A stretch of DNA of 64,000 nucleotides. Origin: Odontesthes bonariensis. Its lineage: Eukaryota > Chordata > Actinopteri > Atheriniformes > Atherinopsidae. Both the position numbers and the translations under genes were made by a program. The notes under the pieces were generated by a model. That model searched no databases. It was not told the origin of the DNA and was given only the letters and a program-made list of their open reading frames with translations. The stretch lies in contig NC_134524.1 of the NCBI RefSeq assembly GCF_027942865.1, positions 19,583,536 to 19,647,535 on the forward strand. The letters are read 5' to 3'. Positions 1 to 14,900 of the stretch are shown here, one piece after another (position 1 is the stretch's first letter; each line of letters starts with the position of its first letter).

Positions 1-3000
1 ATGCACAGCTGATTCAGAACAACAGCGACAGGTGAGGACAAGTTTTACTCTGTTTCAGCCTCTGAGCAGAGGACGTCATTTACCGCCACATTTCGGGGAC
101 TATAGTGCTCTTGTATTCTCCGCATATGTTCTTCGGCGGCATCCCACGTTGTAACCATCCGCACCCCGTAAAATAACATCTCCATGAACTGCATATACAA
201 TTGCAAAAACGAGTCCTCAAGGTGTATTTAACCCTACCTCCGACGCATGGCTTGTGCCTACGTCATTGTACACGCCCAGCATTTTATGTGTTTCGTGTGA
301 CGCTCTGCCACTAGGCAACGCCCCCTGAACTCGGCCTCAGGCGACACGGGTCACCTTAACACGCCAAGCGTTCACATTGCTCGACGCGGGTCGAAGGTGC
401 AATTTGGACCCACTAAGGTAGCGGGTCGCAGTGTGAAAGAGCTAATGACGCTGGCAGAGCCCGAAATAATTTTTGGGAAAAGCCAGTGTTTGTGTGACCT
501 ATATGACGAGCCTAACAAGGCGTCATATCTTATTGTGTCTGTTCCCAAAGTCTCCAGTTTGTGTTTCACGATGAGAATATTCTGAAACCTTCATGTTTGT
601 TGAACAATAAGCCAGACAAAATCTGGCTTTTGAGAGCTTTCGTCACCTTGGCATCAGTTGTGATGGAGTTTTTTTTTTTTTTTTTTAATGTTCTTGTTAC
701 TGTCTTGCTAAACCTCACAACAGTAACTTGTGTAATTATATTCCAGCCGAGATTACTGGAGCATTAAACTCCAAAGCTTAGTTTGATCTACAGGAAGGCG
801 ATTTCTAAAACACATGTGCTGTAAAGAGAAATCATCGCCTTGATGTGACTCAGATTGTCTAGAACACAGTCTGCGTTGCAGTTATGCTGAGAAATAACTT
901 TTTTTTTTTTACTTGATAGTTTTCATTTTAATGCTTTTCATATGCAGTTTACATATTTCAGTTTTCTTTTGAGTAGCATAATCTGTGTGAATTATCACAG
1001 ATGAAGCTCACTAGTTTAAAGACGTTAGACCTACTTTTACCAGTAGCCACTTTAAAGTTATATACTGTTCCTACATGTGTCTCAGCATTTGGAGTTCTCT
1101 TGCTTTTAGTGCTTCAAGTGTATTTTGAAGATGATATTTAAGAACATTTACTCAACAGAAATAATTGGACACTGTATTAGGGAAGCTTGTCGCAGACATT
1201 CCTGCACGGCATCAGTGGAGGCAGCAAATGCCCCGCAGCTGTAAACACAGAAACATTTGCACGCCACAAAGAGGGGAATTTGAAGAAGCACGTCCCGCTG
1301 CCTCCTTCTCTGATTCACTCAAACACGTCTATAGGATTAGTGTGAAAAAACCCCTCTCATCATTGATTTAATTTGAGGGGGATAAAGCGGCTTTTCTTTG
1401 TTGTCTCAGCTGTTGGGTTGGAGCTTTGCTCCATAAATGTTAAACAGTTTATGGATACAGTTACTCATCCAACAGCACAAAGCAGCTCTCTGCCTGTATC
1501 CCATTACTAGTCTTAGTAAAGTGTATTTCCTAACATTTGAGACACATGCTGTTTAAAGCAGGGGTTGCTATGGACGAGAGTGTCTGTTTACATGCACACA
1601 CCTACTGTACAGTCAACCATAGCACTCTGATTACTCCGCGTGTGTGTGCACGTGCTTTATATTCTCGATCTCCTCCCATCATCGAGTCACATCCTGAACA
1701 AAAAGGTTGCTGATTGTTTTCAGTCCTGCTCGTGCAGATTGTGAGCAAAGGCCAAAGACGTTCATGCTGCACAGAAGAAACTTTAGTAAGATTTTGGGTT
1801 TTCCACCAGTGCCACCATGAGGAGTAAACTCACATCTGTAGCTTGAGAGGCTTTTAAACAACCATGTCTCAGTACACTGATCAAAAATGTGATGCCAGTA
1901 ATACACTTAGACAGTGTACATAGACCCCCCCCCAAAAAACTGACATCTGGTTTTACGTTCTGATGTCTTCAGAGAAAGATGCAAAAGCCAACATCTGTGA
2001 TGGGGGTGCATCAGCGTTCACGGCACAGGTGACTGACATACGTGTGAACGAAGCATTAATGCTGGGGTGTTTACTGGAACTTTGGAGACATATGTTGCCA
2101 TCGACGTGACATCTTTCCCCTAAACCTTTTTTTGAGCGTCTTGCTGAGTCAAATTCCAGATTCGTTAATGTTCCAGAGACACAAAAAAGTTAATTAATGC
2201 AGACTGATTCATCTTAGTAGTTTTTTCCAAGTGAAGAATAATGTCAGGCTGGAGTCCATCCGCTGTAACACTGAGATTTATAACAGCCTTGATTACTTAC
2301 ATAGACACTAGATTTAGTCATTTAGCAGATTTGCCTTTTTCGAAGTATCCAAGTTTCAGTATTGTGTTCAGCTTGAATTTTTTAATTTTGGTATCAGCCA
2401 GCCTCAGTTGTCTCATCTGCAACTGGTGCAGAACACAGAGCAGAGCAAGTGGAACCGGAAAAAACAGGCATCATTACTCCAGTTTTAGCATTCCTGCGCT
2501 GACTTTCCCGAAAATACAGATTTTGAAAAACCTTTTGTTTTCAAAGCTTTGACTGATCTGCTCCCAACACATTCCTGAACTTCTCTGCTGTCACTCTGCT
2601 TCCAGACTTCTTAGTTTGTTACCGACTAACCAGCTTAGTAACTTATTCACTTAACTTATTGGCAACTAATCTTTAGTTGGGAAGGGAGATTGACAGTTTT
2701 CCACTGTCAATAAATGTTCCTCATCTGTTGAAACCTTTAAGACACAACAACAAGGGTTAGAGATATTTTTGAGCCTAGACTTCATAAGTGGCATTGCACT
2801 TTAGGGTACGTCCTCACTGGCTTTATGGGGATATTCTGTTGTCTTTTAAGTGGTATTGTGTCAATAGACATGGTTAAAGTGCTTACAGGCTGGAAAATCA
2901 GATGGTTTCCTGACAGGTGAGCTCAAGCTAAAAAGCTTCTCAGAAGAGGCCCGTGTGAGGAGGGAACTTTTCACCATCGAAAACAAAAATTTCTTCGTGG

Positions 3001-3937
3001 TTCGAGCACACCGCATAACTTCTGTGTCAAACAGTTGCCGTAGAGAATCGCAGCCTGGATGTTCAGCTATTGGGAAGATTTAATAACAACGTAACAACCG
3101 CCTGATGCTGAAGTTGAAGTTGTGTAGAAACCCACAATGAGGCATTTGCTCAAACTTCTTTGAATTTTTTTGAGCTCTGAGTTCTTTTACACGGACAAAA
3201 ATGAGCTTTTCTCATGGCTCTCCTCTGAGTAAATTTCAGAACGCTTAAACCCATATATAAAAAAAAAGAAAAGAATATCACTTTAAGGCGGACTCTGGAT
3301 GACTGTGTGCATTTTTATATACAGTGGGTTTCTATTTCTGTTCCAAATCACTTCTGCTATGCTGTACACATTCTCTCAAGCTTAAATTTGTATGTTTTCA
3401 TCGTCTGCCTACGATGTACTTGGCTTTATCATAATTTAAGTCGGTACCTCCAACCACACTTAAACTTCAACTTATATCAATGATCAAAAATCACAATATC
3501 TGTCAAAACAGATTTAACAGAGAATTTTTCTGCTTTTCTTTTTTTCCCCCCTGATAAATATTTCGTATAAAAATAAGCGTTTTTCCAATGAAAGTTCTGT
3601 TTTACTTTGTACAAATTCATAAATACAAAACAATGATGTACTGAAATTTTAAAGTTCAAAAATCAGGATACAGTGTGAGATAATACACAAGACAACGCGA
3701 TACAGCCGTTAACACGGAGTGAATAAATGATCTATAACTTTCTATTTGACAATCTTCATAAACAAAATATATAATTTTGGCAGATCCCAGCTCATTTCAT
3801 CACGTGAATCAACTGGACGCCACTCTCAACCTAAAATTACAAATTGTATCTGCAAAATAAAAAAAATAAAAAATCAGTATTAAGTTGCACTTTTTCTGCA
3901 GAGTTTCCCGTCACAACTTCTGGTTGATGATAAAGGT
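1..3937. other. 3' flank of abcg2, no gene recognised
   Basis: The first 450 bases are richer in CpG than the rest, but no coding exon could be supported. The short open frames show no family motif. The remainder is AT-rich with homopolymer runs (poly-T near 669-686 and 900-911). The abcg2 3' UTR must start below 3938, but I saw no AATAAA on the minus strand within about 700 bases of the stop. Confidence 0.5.
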
Positions 3938-5935
3938 CTAGGTGAACTTCCTGATGAAGCGCAGTTTGAGGTACGTGATGATGAGCAAGCAGATGGTCAT
4001 GATGGCAAGAGCCAGATGGTTCTGCCAGAGGCCCCAGGGGGAGTACTCGACGCCCTGCTCCTCCAGAAACGCCTCTCCTGTGCAGCTGGAGACGAACAAA
4101 GGTTATGTTATTGACAGCCTGAGAAGAGTTTTAACTGTGCAAGTAGGTGGTTGGTGATTGGCTGGCAGATTCACCTTTTTTAAAGGGGACACATTGTGCT
4201 CTGTTTTCATAAGCTAACACAATATCTTAAGGTCTTAAGAAAATGTCGGTGACGTGCTTTTATCGAAATGATAGACACAGAACAGCAGCTACTTCTTCCA
4301 TTATTTTCCACCTCTATTCAAACCGATCATTTTAGGGTGTGGAATGACCCACTTCGCCCGGCTCTTCCTTAGGGTCTGCCTGTTTAGAAATCTGTAGTAC
4401 TTCATAACCCTTATATAAGAGAGCATACACTCTCAGAAAATAATGTACAGAATTGTACCTTTAGGGGTACGATGGCTTGTCACTGGGGCAGTACCCTCAG
4501 AAGGTATAGTTTTGTACCCTTGTGGTTTGTACCTTACAGAGACCAATCTTGTACCTCTGGTGGCAATTTGGTACCCTTATACTGAAGTAGCCTAACACAG
4601 ACTGTCTATTGTACCCCAGCATGTAGAAAAAAAGGTACATATATGTACCTTTTACCATTTGAGTACATATATGTACCTTTTGGACCCTCAAAAAGGTACA
4701 TATAGGTACCTTTAGGTCCAATAATTAACCCTAGGGGGTACATTAGTATAGATTGTACCTCAGGGGACAAAAAAGGACTTGTACTGTACCCCTATTTCTG
4801 AGAGTGTACAGTGAATAGCCTGGGAGGTCAGACCACTCATCAAACTGAAAAATACTTTACTGGCAATTTCACTGCGCAACTGCCTTCTACTACTCACAGC
4901 TACTTCCATTTCCCACATCTGCAGCTGGATCATGGACAGATGCTAGGCTATTGATCCCTCTTTAAGGGACAATCGTGGGCCTAAAAGTCACCCATTTAAA
5001 GTTCCAAGATGTTAAATACGGAACATGTAACATAAAGACCTCTGACCGGTTAATAACAGTACTGAGACCATATGTCATAACTCCTCCGTCATATATTGGC
5101 TCCATAAACTCCGGACTTCCCTGCGTTCCTCTGCATTCTGTTTGCGTTTGTAGCGACCAGCATTAAAACTGCTGCTAATTTGGCCAATATTTCTTCTTCT
5201 TCAGTTTAGCAAACTGTATAACGAACGAGGAGAGTAAAAGAGTAAAAGAATTTCAACTTTCCACTTCTGAGGAGAAGCTGAAGTTAGGCAAAGATACAGT
5301 GATGGAGTGATGTATGTTTCCCCTGCAGACCGGAACAGCTCACTGAATGACACATTTTCCGATATATTGGGCCCCAAAAACAAAATGTCGTGCTTCAAAA
5401 CGTAGGACAAATAGAATCCCACTGTTAGTGGTGACTGGAAGACATATATTAACCCTTATTCTTGAGAAACCTAGTCTCAATAGCTTGAGATTATGAGATT
5501 TAAAGAACAATTTCAAGCATAGCTGCTCTTAGCTTCCGTAATAAACAGCAGCTTACCAGCGAACAAACCGGGTAACATTTATCAAACAAGTAACACTAAC
5601 TATGCAACTACTAAACTGACCAGCTCACACTTAATGTACAGTCATGTGAAAAAGAAAGTACAGCCTCTTTGCTTTCTAAAGTTTAGTAAAGGAGTAAAAG
5701 AGGAAGAACAACATGCTGGTTTGTACATCGGTGAGCGATCACTGTGGCAATCTGCTGATCTCTGACAGCACTGCGTAGCTGTTACTGTTAGACCAGTGAC
5801 ACCACGTCAGGCGTTAGTATCAATGCTCGGCTTTTGTGAGTGTGTCGGCGTTTCTTACGAGGATCCTGGAGGAATGGAGGAGCTATTCAACTCCTTACAG
5901 AAATTCAGCCCGGGGAACTCATTAGCCTGCAGAGC
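3938..5935 (-). CDS. abcg2: abcg2 last two exons: large extracellular loop, last membrane helix, stop
   Basis: Exon 17 (5859-5935) begins [13 protein letters not shown] and contains the sequon Asn585-Ser-Ser. Exon 18 (3938-4085) begins with the shared Ser codon, then [20 protein letters not shown], the final membrane helix and a basic tail ending in TAG at 3938-3940. The loop keeps Cys581 and Cys595 (matching human Cys592 and Cys608 by position) but has no counterpart of human Cys603. The intron between them contains the MITE at 4428-4806. Confidence 0.9.
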
Positions 5936-8900
5936 CTGCAGAGGGAGACAGATCAATCGACATCAACATTGTCTTGCTGCACTAAGCTTTAAACGTGTAT
6001 CTTTTAATTCTCAGACATCATCCTATAGGGTGATTAACTATGTAGCGAGGGCAAATTAGAATGTAGGCATGTATACTTACACTGAGGCCATATCTGGGTA
6101 TGCTGAGGTATTTTAACCAAGCAAGCCAGCTGACGATGGAGGGAAGATTCACCAGCAAGCCAGCAAAGATCTGCAGAAAAGATGAGAAATAAGTGGGCAG
6201 TATGCATGGTAAGGTTGCAGGATATTAATGGAGATCAGTTCACTTATACTCCACATACTCTTCTATTTAAAACAAATCAAATGTGCGCTGGTCTATCTGT
6301 AAATACAAAAAGCAGCATTGCTTTAACCCTACTGTTGTCTTGCGGGTCAAAAGTGACCCACTACCATGTTTAGCTGTAGAAAAAAATACCTTAAACTATC
6401 TTTTTCCAACTTGAAATTTTATGACTTTTCCTAAAGGGACATTAGAAAAAGTCATACTTTATTTTTGTTTATGTTTCCATGTGGGCTGTACACCACTGGG
6501 GTACAAAGATTGTCTTATGGGTCATTTTTGACCCGTGAATTATAAAAACATTTAAACACCAGAAAAAAGTTCACTGTTTTTTTCCCCTTTCAATATAATG
6601 AATTCAGAAGTAATTACTTCACATTTATATAATAGCAATAATAAACCTTTATTATGTAAAAGAAAACTGAGAAAACAAGAAAACTGTTGGTCTAGCTGAC
6701 AGTTGGTTTGTGGTAAAAAAAAAAAAAAAGTGTAATCCTGAAAACTGGTGATTGTCTTTTTGTATTGTGCAACAACAAATACATGATAAAAAATGTATTG
6801 AATTGAGTTGAATAGATACATAACAGGTGGTTTCATCATACAAAATAGATTTTGGATTTAAAATTCCATTAAGTTGCTTTATTTTGGGGCTTTGCTAGGA
6901 CGGGTCATTTTTGACCCATAGGACAAGGGGAGTAAACACAATGTTAAGACCGCACAAGGGTTATGTGTTAGCTTTTTTTTAGCTAACACATGTTAGCTTT
7001 TTTTCCCCTGGTTTTCTTCCTATTTGTAAAGTCTGAGCATTGCACTCTGCTACATGATGTAAATAAAGTTTGGAACAATCAATAGAATCCTTAGCTTCCT
7101 CTAGACATTCATCTTTATCCAACTGAGAAATCCTTGAGATCAAAATCTCTTTTAAAACGGAGACCTGAGCAGTGTTGCAGCCTTGGAACATATTAAAACA
7201 CAGCATGCAAAACATACAATAAAAAAGCCATATCCATAATGAATACATCAAACAGGCTGAAGCAATCTCAGCCTCAGTTTCGATATTCAAGGCAAACATA
7301 TTCAGCTCTGTTTTTTCCAGCATGGGATAATCTGGTCTATGTATTCTTGCCTTGACTACTATAATTCATTGTACACGGGTATTAGTCAGTTGGTTCAAAA
7401 CACTGCAGCTAGACTTATTACAGGGGCCAAACTGTTAGATTTCATATTGATTTGAGAGTCACTGGCAGGACTGCCTGGACGTTGCTGGCAGGAAGAAAGC
7501 ATCAGCGACGATCGATCAGAGCGATCACAAAATAAACTTTTGGGGAGCATACAAGCTTCACGTTTTTAATAAAAAAAATGGCCACTCTGTGCCACACCTG
7601 TTCATGATTTCAGCTGAAGACTGAAGGGAAATTTTTGACAGTACAAGGATAAAGTATTAGCTTCTTTAGTGTGTGCTGTTTTATGTAGATGTGCGGGCTT
7701 CACCATCATAAAGACGCAGGTGATGGTCATGAAGATATTGGCGATGGCCACCACCGTCTGGTCTGCTGAGATCGCGAAGGCCATGGAGGTGGCAGTGTAG
7801 GCCACCAGAGCAACGGTTAACATGAAGGTGAAGAAGGCCTCGACTGTGGCCTTCAGACCTGCAAACACACAAACAGGCAAAAATGGGCGCTTAAGTGACA
7901 AAGTTGGAATGCCAGCAAAATGTGCAATTGAAAGAAGTCTGTAAAAATGTGTACAAACAAAACAGATTCATTATTTGGTGGGGAAAAAAAAAGTAGCAGT
8001 AGTGCATATGGAAATAGTTTTTTCTTTGGCTTGTTTGTCTTCCACACACCTATCATGAAGTAAGCAACACAGCTGAAGACGATGGCGGGGATGGTCCTCA
8101 GTGTGATGATGTCAGACAGGATCTTACACAGGAAATACACGGAAACCCTGTAGTAACCGCTGATATACTCGTGACTGCAGACAAAGAAAAAACAATTCAA
8201 AAGTTGTAAGATTTCAAAGTATTCCATGAAAACGTACTAAACAAAGACATGCATCGCTGCGATGTTTAAATTTGTTTTGTACAAACTTATGTATCTATTG
8301 TGTAATCAACAAACGGAAAAAACGTTAAACTGGCGCGTTTAGTTTCAAAGTGTTTAATGACGAGAGGTTTTTTCATTTTCATTGTGACACAAATTTTCAT
8401 CAACAGAGGATATTTTCAATTTCACTGCTGTCCTGCAGAGGGCAGCAAAGTGAGACGTGAGCATTGATATCAATCCGACTGCTGTGTGTGAAGCTGGTGT
8501 TGGGACTACTTCTTGTTGTTCTTGTTCAGTTGGAGATATGTACCATTGTTAAACACACAGCAGGACAAGTGTTTAAGCTCATTACAAAATCTCAGAGCCG
8601 TCACACTGCTGTTCATGCTCCATTTTTTTTTAAATAACTTTAAATGCTTCGAGGGTATAGTTGTCATAGACATGAAGAGGTCTAATTTTGCCCCTTTGAA
8701 CAGAGCCAAGCTACTCGTTGTTCTGGTTCTGGGATTTAATTTCACTATTCTAACCAGGTCATAAAGACATGAGACTGATGTTGAACCATACGGCCTCTGC
8801 TTAAAGCAAAAGGAGATGTGCATCTCCAAAAAAAAAAAAAAAGTTAAGCTTTGTGGGGTCTAAAATGAAATAGAAAGCAAGGGTTTAAACAGATTTATGT

Positions 8901-11900
8901 CAATACAACGAGCACACACTGATATTGATTTTCTCTAATCTCATTCTGGGAAAGAATGTGAGGCTGCTACCCCCCCTCCAAAAAAAATTCCTGAAACCAA
9001 CTGTAAACAAGGAAGATTGTTGATCGCCAACCGAGTAATCACACACAGATAATAATCTTTTCACCTAACTTCAATTAAAGAAAGAAAGGGAAAAAAAGTT
9101 GGTAACCTTGTGGGGACCTGGTATCTGTCCCCAGCTGGGCCCCACATTGTCTACTCACATGTTGAGCACAGATTGGTCTTATTTTACCTTCAGCATGAAA
9201 GTAGAAGTTCAACAATTCTAGTGACCTTTCACATCCCTTTCAATAGTTAACTTTGGCCTGATTAATGTCCCAAGGCGGATACCAAGCCCCCAAAATGTGA
9301 CTGTTAAAGATTTTTGTCAATATGACCTCCCATTTTGATCTCCTCTTCTCATCCTCAAGAAAACAAGTAAATAAATAAATAACAAAAGTTAAAAAAAAAA
9401 TCACGAATTACTCATTAAAGGGCTGGTTTCAAGAAAACCTGCACCGCGTCCCCATAAGTGTACACATGTTTGTGTGTCAGACCCACATGAAGAGTTTCCT
9501 CTCTGTGATGAAGAGTTCAGCAGCCGACAGCGAGCTGAACATCTGATTCACAACGATGAAGAAGAGAGCGCCAACCCTGAAAACAAGCATCCAGTAAACG
9601 ACCTGACACAGTACAGACTTGAGACTCAGGCGCACAACAAATTCAATTATGTAATTCACTTTGGGCACACGTGATTCGTCCATTTTTACACAGTGGAAAG
9701 CACAGCCGGCTGGCAACACGCTGTAACCATTAGCAGTGTTTCAGTTATTACAGTTATGTATACTGCTGCTTTCAGTACTCCAGCAAGTATTTGATCTGTT
9801 TATTGTTTTTGAGACTTCTTTCAATTAATTTTCAAGATGTCATTACCAGTTTCGGGGCAATATCTCTAAAAGTCTCATCTGGCTTCTAGCCTCTCCTGTA
9901 AAATGTGTCAAACTTTTTTTTTTTTTTTTGCTGCACAATGCCTGTCTGTGATGTGCGAATGATGTGAAATAAACAAGAAAAAAATAAAAAATTATTGAGG
10001 TATCAGCGCTGCTCAACTGGTAAATGAAAGATGGGATACCTGTTCTGTATACCACTCTGATCGTCTTTGACATTGAAGAAAAGGGCTCCGACAACCAGAG
10101 CGAGGAAGAGCGTTACTGCAACCTGAACGACATTAAAAATGCAACAACGATTAAAAACAAGTTTCGACCGGGAATTTGCAGCCACCACGACAGCTGAACG
10201 CGAAAGGAACGTTACGGTTACAAACTTTAAGTGTCCGATACCGGCCAATCACAGGCCAATCGGCTTGCTCTGTTTGTCTACCTGAGCGATGGAGGTCTGA
10301 GGGTTGAGCAGGAGGTTGCGGAATGTTCTCTTGAGAACCCATCTGAACTGCGTCAGGAAACTGGTGTTGTAGGTGATGGTTCTGGAGGGAGCAGAGGAGG
10401 TTGCCTGCTTTCCCTGAGCTATCCTTTCTGAGACACAGAAGGTGCAACAAATTCATTCACAGCAAACATCTCTGCAAGTTGTTTCCCTCGGTTCATGTTT
10501 CTGTTCATTAGGTGTCCCGTAAAGTCTTAGTTTTGTGCGAAATTTAATCTCCATGAAGTTTTATTTTACCATTCATGATCAAATTACAATATAATTGTTT
10601 TATCCTAACATTGTTGTATTGTCGACGCTTCACACAAGAAGGAAAAGACAAAACATACCTGTTTGAGAGACTTTTTCTTCGTTGACTGTTACATTAAGCT
10701 ACCTGCTGAGGTCAAGTTCAAAATAAACTGTAAAACAATCTCAGCGCTGTCAGGACATTGGTGGTTTGAGCAGTAAATTCAGCTGCATTTACGCTTTACG
10801 GCTTTTACAAAAAGCAACTTTTTTACGTGGCTGTTTGGCATCTCCGTCTGTGGTCATGAATAGTCTGTTGTCATTTTGATTGTTTTGCTCCTCCAAAAGA
10901 CATTACTATTGTTTCTATCACTGTTTTGTGTCCTTTTTTGTGGTTATTTTGCGCTTCTTTGATGTCAGTTTCCTTCATTTCGCATATCTTTGTTTGCCTT
11001 CAGAGTTTGTTATTTTACAGTATTATGGCTTTCTGTGTCTTTCTGATCATTTTACCTTTTGTCGCCAATAAGTGTCTCTTGGTGGTCATTTTGTCGGCGT
11101 TTCCTTGTGGTCGTTTTGTCTCTATGCTTGTTTAGTGCCGCCGTGCGGCCGTATTGCATCTTCCATTTTTCCTACCTAGCAGGGATCTGATGGGCTTTAC
11201 TTGCAGATCAGCATCTTCAGATGTAACTTTTGTGTTGCTTTCATGTTTTTAAATAAGATTTTGGTCTCTTCCAGCACTTGTACTTTCTGTACTCCTTTAT
11301 TTCTCGTCTATGGCTCCTAAGTCTAAAAAAAAAAAGGACAAGATGGATGCTGATGATGTTATTTGCTCAAATATCTCAGAAAGGAAGCAATCTTTCTTTG
11401 GTTCTTGAAATTCACAACTTAAAATACTAACTCATGTGCATCGATTAGAGGTAATAATGGAGGGCTTTTGAATCCTAAAACTTTTATTGTCAGAGACTTC
11501 AGCACACTTTAAAAGGAGTTTTGAACCTAAGACTGAAACCTTTTTGTTACTTACCCAGCTCTGCTTTGGTTTGTTTGAAGAATTGGCAATTTCTGTACTC
11601 CTCCACCAGTTTTTCCTCGATTCCTATCCTGGACAACGACATGGAGTCTGCATCTGGACACGGACACAGAAAGAGTCAAGTCAGATAACCAAGTCCAAAT
11701 GACAGGGTCTGAATGACACTCATTCGGCATCCATCCCACTTTGGAAGGAGCAGCTCTCATTTCTAGAAATATGGATGAATTTATTTGCCACCCTAAAACA
11801 TGACAACCCAGGGCTCAGACCAGGATGCAGAGTTGTAGTCTTACACACTTCTCTGCAGCTTCCCACCTACTGCTACCCACCCAATCGATTAACACAAAAG

Positions 11901-14900
11901 GAGCAAATCCTCTTGTGCAAAAAGAAATTATTAAAACAAAAACTTTAACTGAACAAAAACATCAAACTATTAAATGTGGTTTGCTGAATATCAGATCTCT
12001 CCTTTCGAAGTCTCTGTTAGTGAATGAGTTGATTTGTGATCATCATATTGATATATTTTGTCTTACAGAAACCTGGCTGCAGCAGGAGGATCATGTTAGC
12101 ATTAATGAAGCAACTCCCTCTGACTGTTTAAATGTTCACGTTCCTCGAACCACAGGCAGAGGAGGAGGAGTGGCAGCTATTTTCAGATCAGGGTTACTCA
12201 TCAGTCCCAGACCCAAGATTAGTTTGAGCTCTTTTGAATATCTGATTCTCAGTTTTTCCCACGCAAAGTGGAAATCCCAGAAACCTCTTGTGTTTGTTGT
12301 TGTGTATCGTCCACCTGGCCCTTATTCTGAGTTTCTGTCTGAATTCTCAGAGTTTTTATCCCAGTTAGTGCTGAGTACAGATAAAGTCATTGTAGTGGGT
12401 GACTTTAATATTCATGTAGATGTTGAAAATGACTGCCTGAATATGAACTTTAATTCTATATTAGACTCTATTGGATTTTCTCAGAGTGTTCACGGACCGA
12501 CTCACTGCCTTAATCACACCCTTGATCTTGTTCTGACTTATGGCATTGAGAGTGAACAGTTAACAGTGTTCCCTCATAACCCTGTCTTATCTGACCATTT
12601 TCTGATAACCTTTGAGTTTACATTACTTGACTATACAGTTTCTGAGAAGAAATTTACATATAGAAGGTGTCTATCAGAGGATGCTGTAACCAGATTTAAA
12701 GAATTAATTCCATCATCCTTTTCTTCACTGCCATGTGCAGATATGACAGAGGACGACTACATAAACTTTACTCCAGCAGCACTTGACTCTCTTGTTGACA
12801 GCACTATAGTTTCAATGCGTACAGCACTGGACAATGTTGCCCCTCTGAAAAGGAAGGTAATCAGTCAGAAGAGGTTGGCTCCTTGGTATAATTCACAGCT
12901 GCGTGCTTTAAAGCAGACTGCAAGAAAGCTGGAGAGACAGTGGCGTTCCTCTAATTTAGAAGAGTCTCAGTTAGTCTGGAAAGATAGTTTAACAATGTAT
13001 AAGAAAGCCCTTCGTAAAGCTAGAACTGCTTATTATTCATCATTGATAGAAGAGAATAAGAATAATCCCAGGTTTCTTTTCAGCACTGTAGCCAGTCTGA
13101 CTAAGAGTCCGAGCTCTGCTGAGCCAGTTATTCCTTTAACTCTCAGCAGTGATGATTTCATGAGCTTCTTTATTAATAAAATTGTTTCTATCAGAGAGAA
13201 GATTGATGGAGTCCTTCCCACTATTATTAGTGATGTATCATCAAGTACAGCAGCTTTAGAAGTATCTTTAGAACCTGATTTGTATTTAGATGGCTTCTGC
13301 CCAGTTGATCTCTCTGAACTAACAACAGCAATAGTCTCTTCTAAACCATCAACTTGTGTTTTAGACCCAATCCCAACCAGACTGTTCAAGGAGGTTTTCC
13401 CATTAATTGACACTTCCATATTGGATTTGATCAATCTGTCTTTGTTGACAGGATATGTACCTCAGACTTTTAAGGTTGCTGTAATTAAACCTTTACTTAA
13501 AAAACCTACTCTTGATTCAGAAGTGTTGGCTCATTATAGACCTATATCCAATCTCCCTTTTATGTCTAAAGTTCTTGAAAAAATAGTTGCAGCTCAGCTT
13601 TGTGATCATTTACACAGAAATAATTTGTTTGAAGAGTTTCAGTCAGGATTCAGAGTGCATCATAGCACAGAAACTGCACTGCTGAAAGTTACCAATGATC
13701 TCCTCTTAGCCTCTGATAGCGGACTTGTGTCTGTGCTTGTCCTGTTGGATCTCAGTGCTGCATTTGATACGGTCGATCACAGTATCTTATTACACAGACT
13801 TGAACATGTTATTGGGATTAAAGGAACTGCATTAGGCTGGTTTAAATCATATTTATCTGATAGATTTCAGTTTGTTCTTGTAAATGAAGAATCTTCCTCA
13901 CACACCAGAGTAAGTCATGGAGTTCCCCAGGGTTCTGTGCTTGGACCGATTCTTTTCACTTTATACATGCTTCCATTAGGTAACATTATTAGACAGCATG
14001 GCATAAATTTCCATTGCTATGCTGATGATACTCAGCTGTACTTATCTATAAAACCAGATGAAACCAATAGGTTGGTCAGACTACAAGCATGTCTTAAAGA
14101 CATAAAGACCTGGATGACTCAGAACTGTCTGCTGCTAAATTCAGACAAAACTGAAGTCGTTATCTTTGGACCTGAGCGTTTCAGGGAGAAATTGTCTAGC
14201 TATATAGTTACTCTAGATGGTATTTCCTTGGCTTCTAGTTCTACAGTGAGGAACCTTGGAGTTATTTTTGACCAGAACTTATCATTTGACTCGCATATAA
14301 AACAGGTTTCTAGGACTGCCTTCTTTCACCTTCGTAATATTGTTAAAATCAGGAACATCTTGTCTCAGAGTGATGCAGAAAAACTAATTCATGCATTTGT
14401 TACTTCAAGATTGGACTACTGTAATTCTTTATTATTGGGCTGTCCTACATATTCTCTGAAAAGCCTTCAGTTGATCCAAAATGCTGCAGCCAGAGTTTTG
14501 ACGAGAACTAACAGGAGAGATCATATTTCTCCAGTTTTAGCTTCTCTTCATTGGCTCCCTGTTAAATTCAGAATAGAATTTAAGATTCTTCTCCTTACAT
14601 ATAAAGCTCTTAATGACCGAGCTCCATCATATCTTAAAGATCTCATTGTAAGATATTTTCCTAACAGAGCACTTCGTTCCCAAACTGCAGGTTTACTTGA
14701 GGTTCCCAGAGTTTCTAAAAGTAGAATGGGAGGCAGAGCCTTCAGTTATCAGGCCCCTCAATTGTGGAATAAGCTGCCAGTAAATGTCCGGGAAGCAGAC
14801 ACCCTTTCCACTTTTAAGACCAGGCTTAAAACTTTCCTTTTTGATAAAGCTTATAGTTAGGGATGGCTCAGGTGATCCTGAAACATCCCATAGTTAAGCT

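Noticed and set aside
2241-2552. 103-codon plus-strand frame
   Set aside because: No motif, no splice context, ordinary AT-rich surroundings.
13033-13434. 133-codon minus-strand frame
   Set aside because: Antisense shadow of the LINE ORF with no motif of its own.
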